Assembly: GCF_004798865.1 (NCBI RefSeq)
Contig: NW_025336087.1
Span: 12,506,686-12,570,685, forward strand
Origin: Varanus komodoensis
Taxonomy: Eukaryota; Chordata; Lepidosauria; Squamata; Varanidae
DNA: 64,000 bases
Direction: 5' to 3'
In this document: positions 63,093 to 64,000 of the stretch, in pieces
Numbering within the stretch: position 1 is the first letter of the stretch
Layout of the letters: every line of letters begins with the position of its first letter
Translations under genes and position numbers: made by a program
Notes under the pieces: model-generated
What the model was told of the DNA's origin: nothing
What the model saw: only the letters and a program-made list of their open reading frames with translations
Databases searched by the model: none

Positions 63093-64000
63093 CTAAAAAT
63101 AAAAAATACATAAAAGGCATAAGAAATTACAATAGGTCGCAGTGAAATTTTAAAGTATTCTTTTCTATTTTACTTCAAGAAACAAAAGAATTAGGGTGCA
63201 ATTCTATGGCTTTCTGACATTTGCTATTGGGCCATGGGATCATTTGGAGTTCTAGCTCCAAGGTCTTGAGGTCTCAGAGCTGGGCCACCAAAGACCACAG
63301 AGAAATAACCGCACCAGTTATACCCTGCTGGCTGCAACTGGGCTTGAGCAGGGGAACAAGGGGTATGGCAGAGGGCAGGGAGGCAAGGAAACTAGGGCCA
63401 TGACTCGATGCCAATCAGCACCCCTTCCCTGAAAATGGCTGTCTAGATAAAATACTGGGCAGGAAATGTGGTAGTGGTGCTGCTGTGTCTCATGCAGTAC
63501 ACAGGATGCATGTAAATCTCCAAGTTTAGAGGTTTACATGAATGCAGGGGTAACAGGACTGTACCATTCATGAACCAAATTAACAGGGATTAGCTCATTC
63601 ATTTCAACATGACTTTTTATTATTTATTTACAAAAATTAAGTTGCCATCTTTATGCTCTCAAGTCATCTTTAACACATGGTGATCCTCTGAATGAAAGCC
63701 CCTCCCAAATTTCCTGTCCATGACAGCTCTATTCAAATCTTCCAAGTTCAAGGTTGTGGCTTTCTTTATGGATTCAATCCATCTCATATTTGGTCTTCCC
63801 TCGTCTTCTGCCTTTCTTTTCCCTAACATGATTGTGTCTGAAGTACAACAGCCTTAGTTTTGTCATTTTTTTTGCTTCTACGGAAAGCCCTGGTTTGATT
63901 TAATCTAGGACCCTGGAAGGACAGAAAGACTTATCTGTCTTTCTGTCCATTCAGGGTAATCACAAAGCTCTCCTCCAGCACCATGTTTCAAACACAATTT
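63093..64000 (-). other. ANKDD1B intron toward the 5' exons
   Basis: No further exon could be found. It holds a probable LINE ORF end (63650-63955). Confidence 0.6.
63650..63955 (-). mobile_element. Probable LINE ORF2 C-terminal remnant
   Basis: On minus, pieces such as REKKGRRRGKTKYEM, ESIKKATTLNLEDLNRAVMD and RKFGRGFHSEDHH resemble the basic GR.R.RW-type C-terminal tail of non-LTR ORF2 proteins. Clade not determined. Confidence 0.45.

Overview
The window looks like intron-rich vertebrate nuclear DNA, most likely from a squamate reptile (lizard, gecko or snake lineage). The evidence is two spliced host genes with vertebrate exon structure, a Sauria-type SINE (about 32738-33090), tRNA-derived SINEs of the kind common in squamates, L2 and CR1 LINE pieces, many hAT- and mariner-type miniature elements, and a DIRS retroelement. 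There are no prokaryotic features, no CRISPR array and no free-standing tRNA or rRNA gene.

Left half (about 3.9-24.7 kb, + strand): the centriole gene POC5. Ten coding exons run from 3915 to a stop at 24668-24670. Together they encode 516 residues in one continuous phase; only the first exon(s) with the start codon lie outside the window or were not found. The exons hold three Trp-containing centrin-binding (Sfi1-like) segments, the POC5 box, a proline-rich linker and the conserved C-terminus.

Middle (24.7-30 kb): a convergent intergenic region of about 5.3 kb, with a large fold-back element (25376-26295), a CR1 3' end (28409-29120) and a SINE piece.

Right half (30-63.1 kb, - strand): ANKDD1B. 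Eleven exons encode 412 residues: nine one-exon ankyrin repeats, then a death domain split over two exons. The N-terminal exons lie beyond base 64000. The tail-to-tail order of POC5 and ANKDD1B is the same as on human 5q13.3. The 11.4 kb intron between the last ankyrin exon and the death-domain exons holds a nearly full-length but broken DIRS-type tyrosine-recombinase retroelement (34507-40380) with inverted terminal repeats and an internal complementary region, followed by a 5'-truncated L2 LINE (41498-42703). A second, longer L2 copy lies at 55963-58300 (- strand).

The most unusual items are a 270-base fold-back element in a POC5 intron whose ends match those of the DIRS element (21275-21543), the textbook circle-junction region inside the DIRS element, a stop codon shared by two L2 copies, two L2 fragments with the same truncation point, and several unnamed repeat families present in two or three copies. 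I found no new multi-gene system; the two host genes look ordinary and intact as far as they can be seen.
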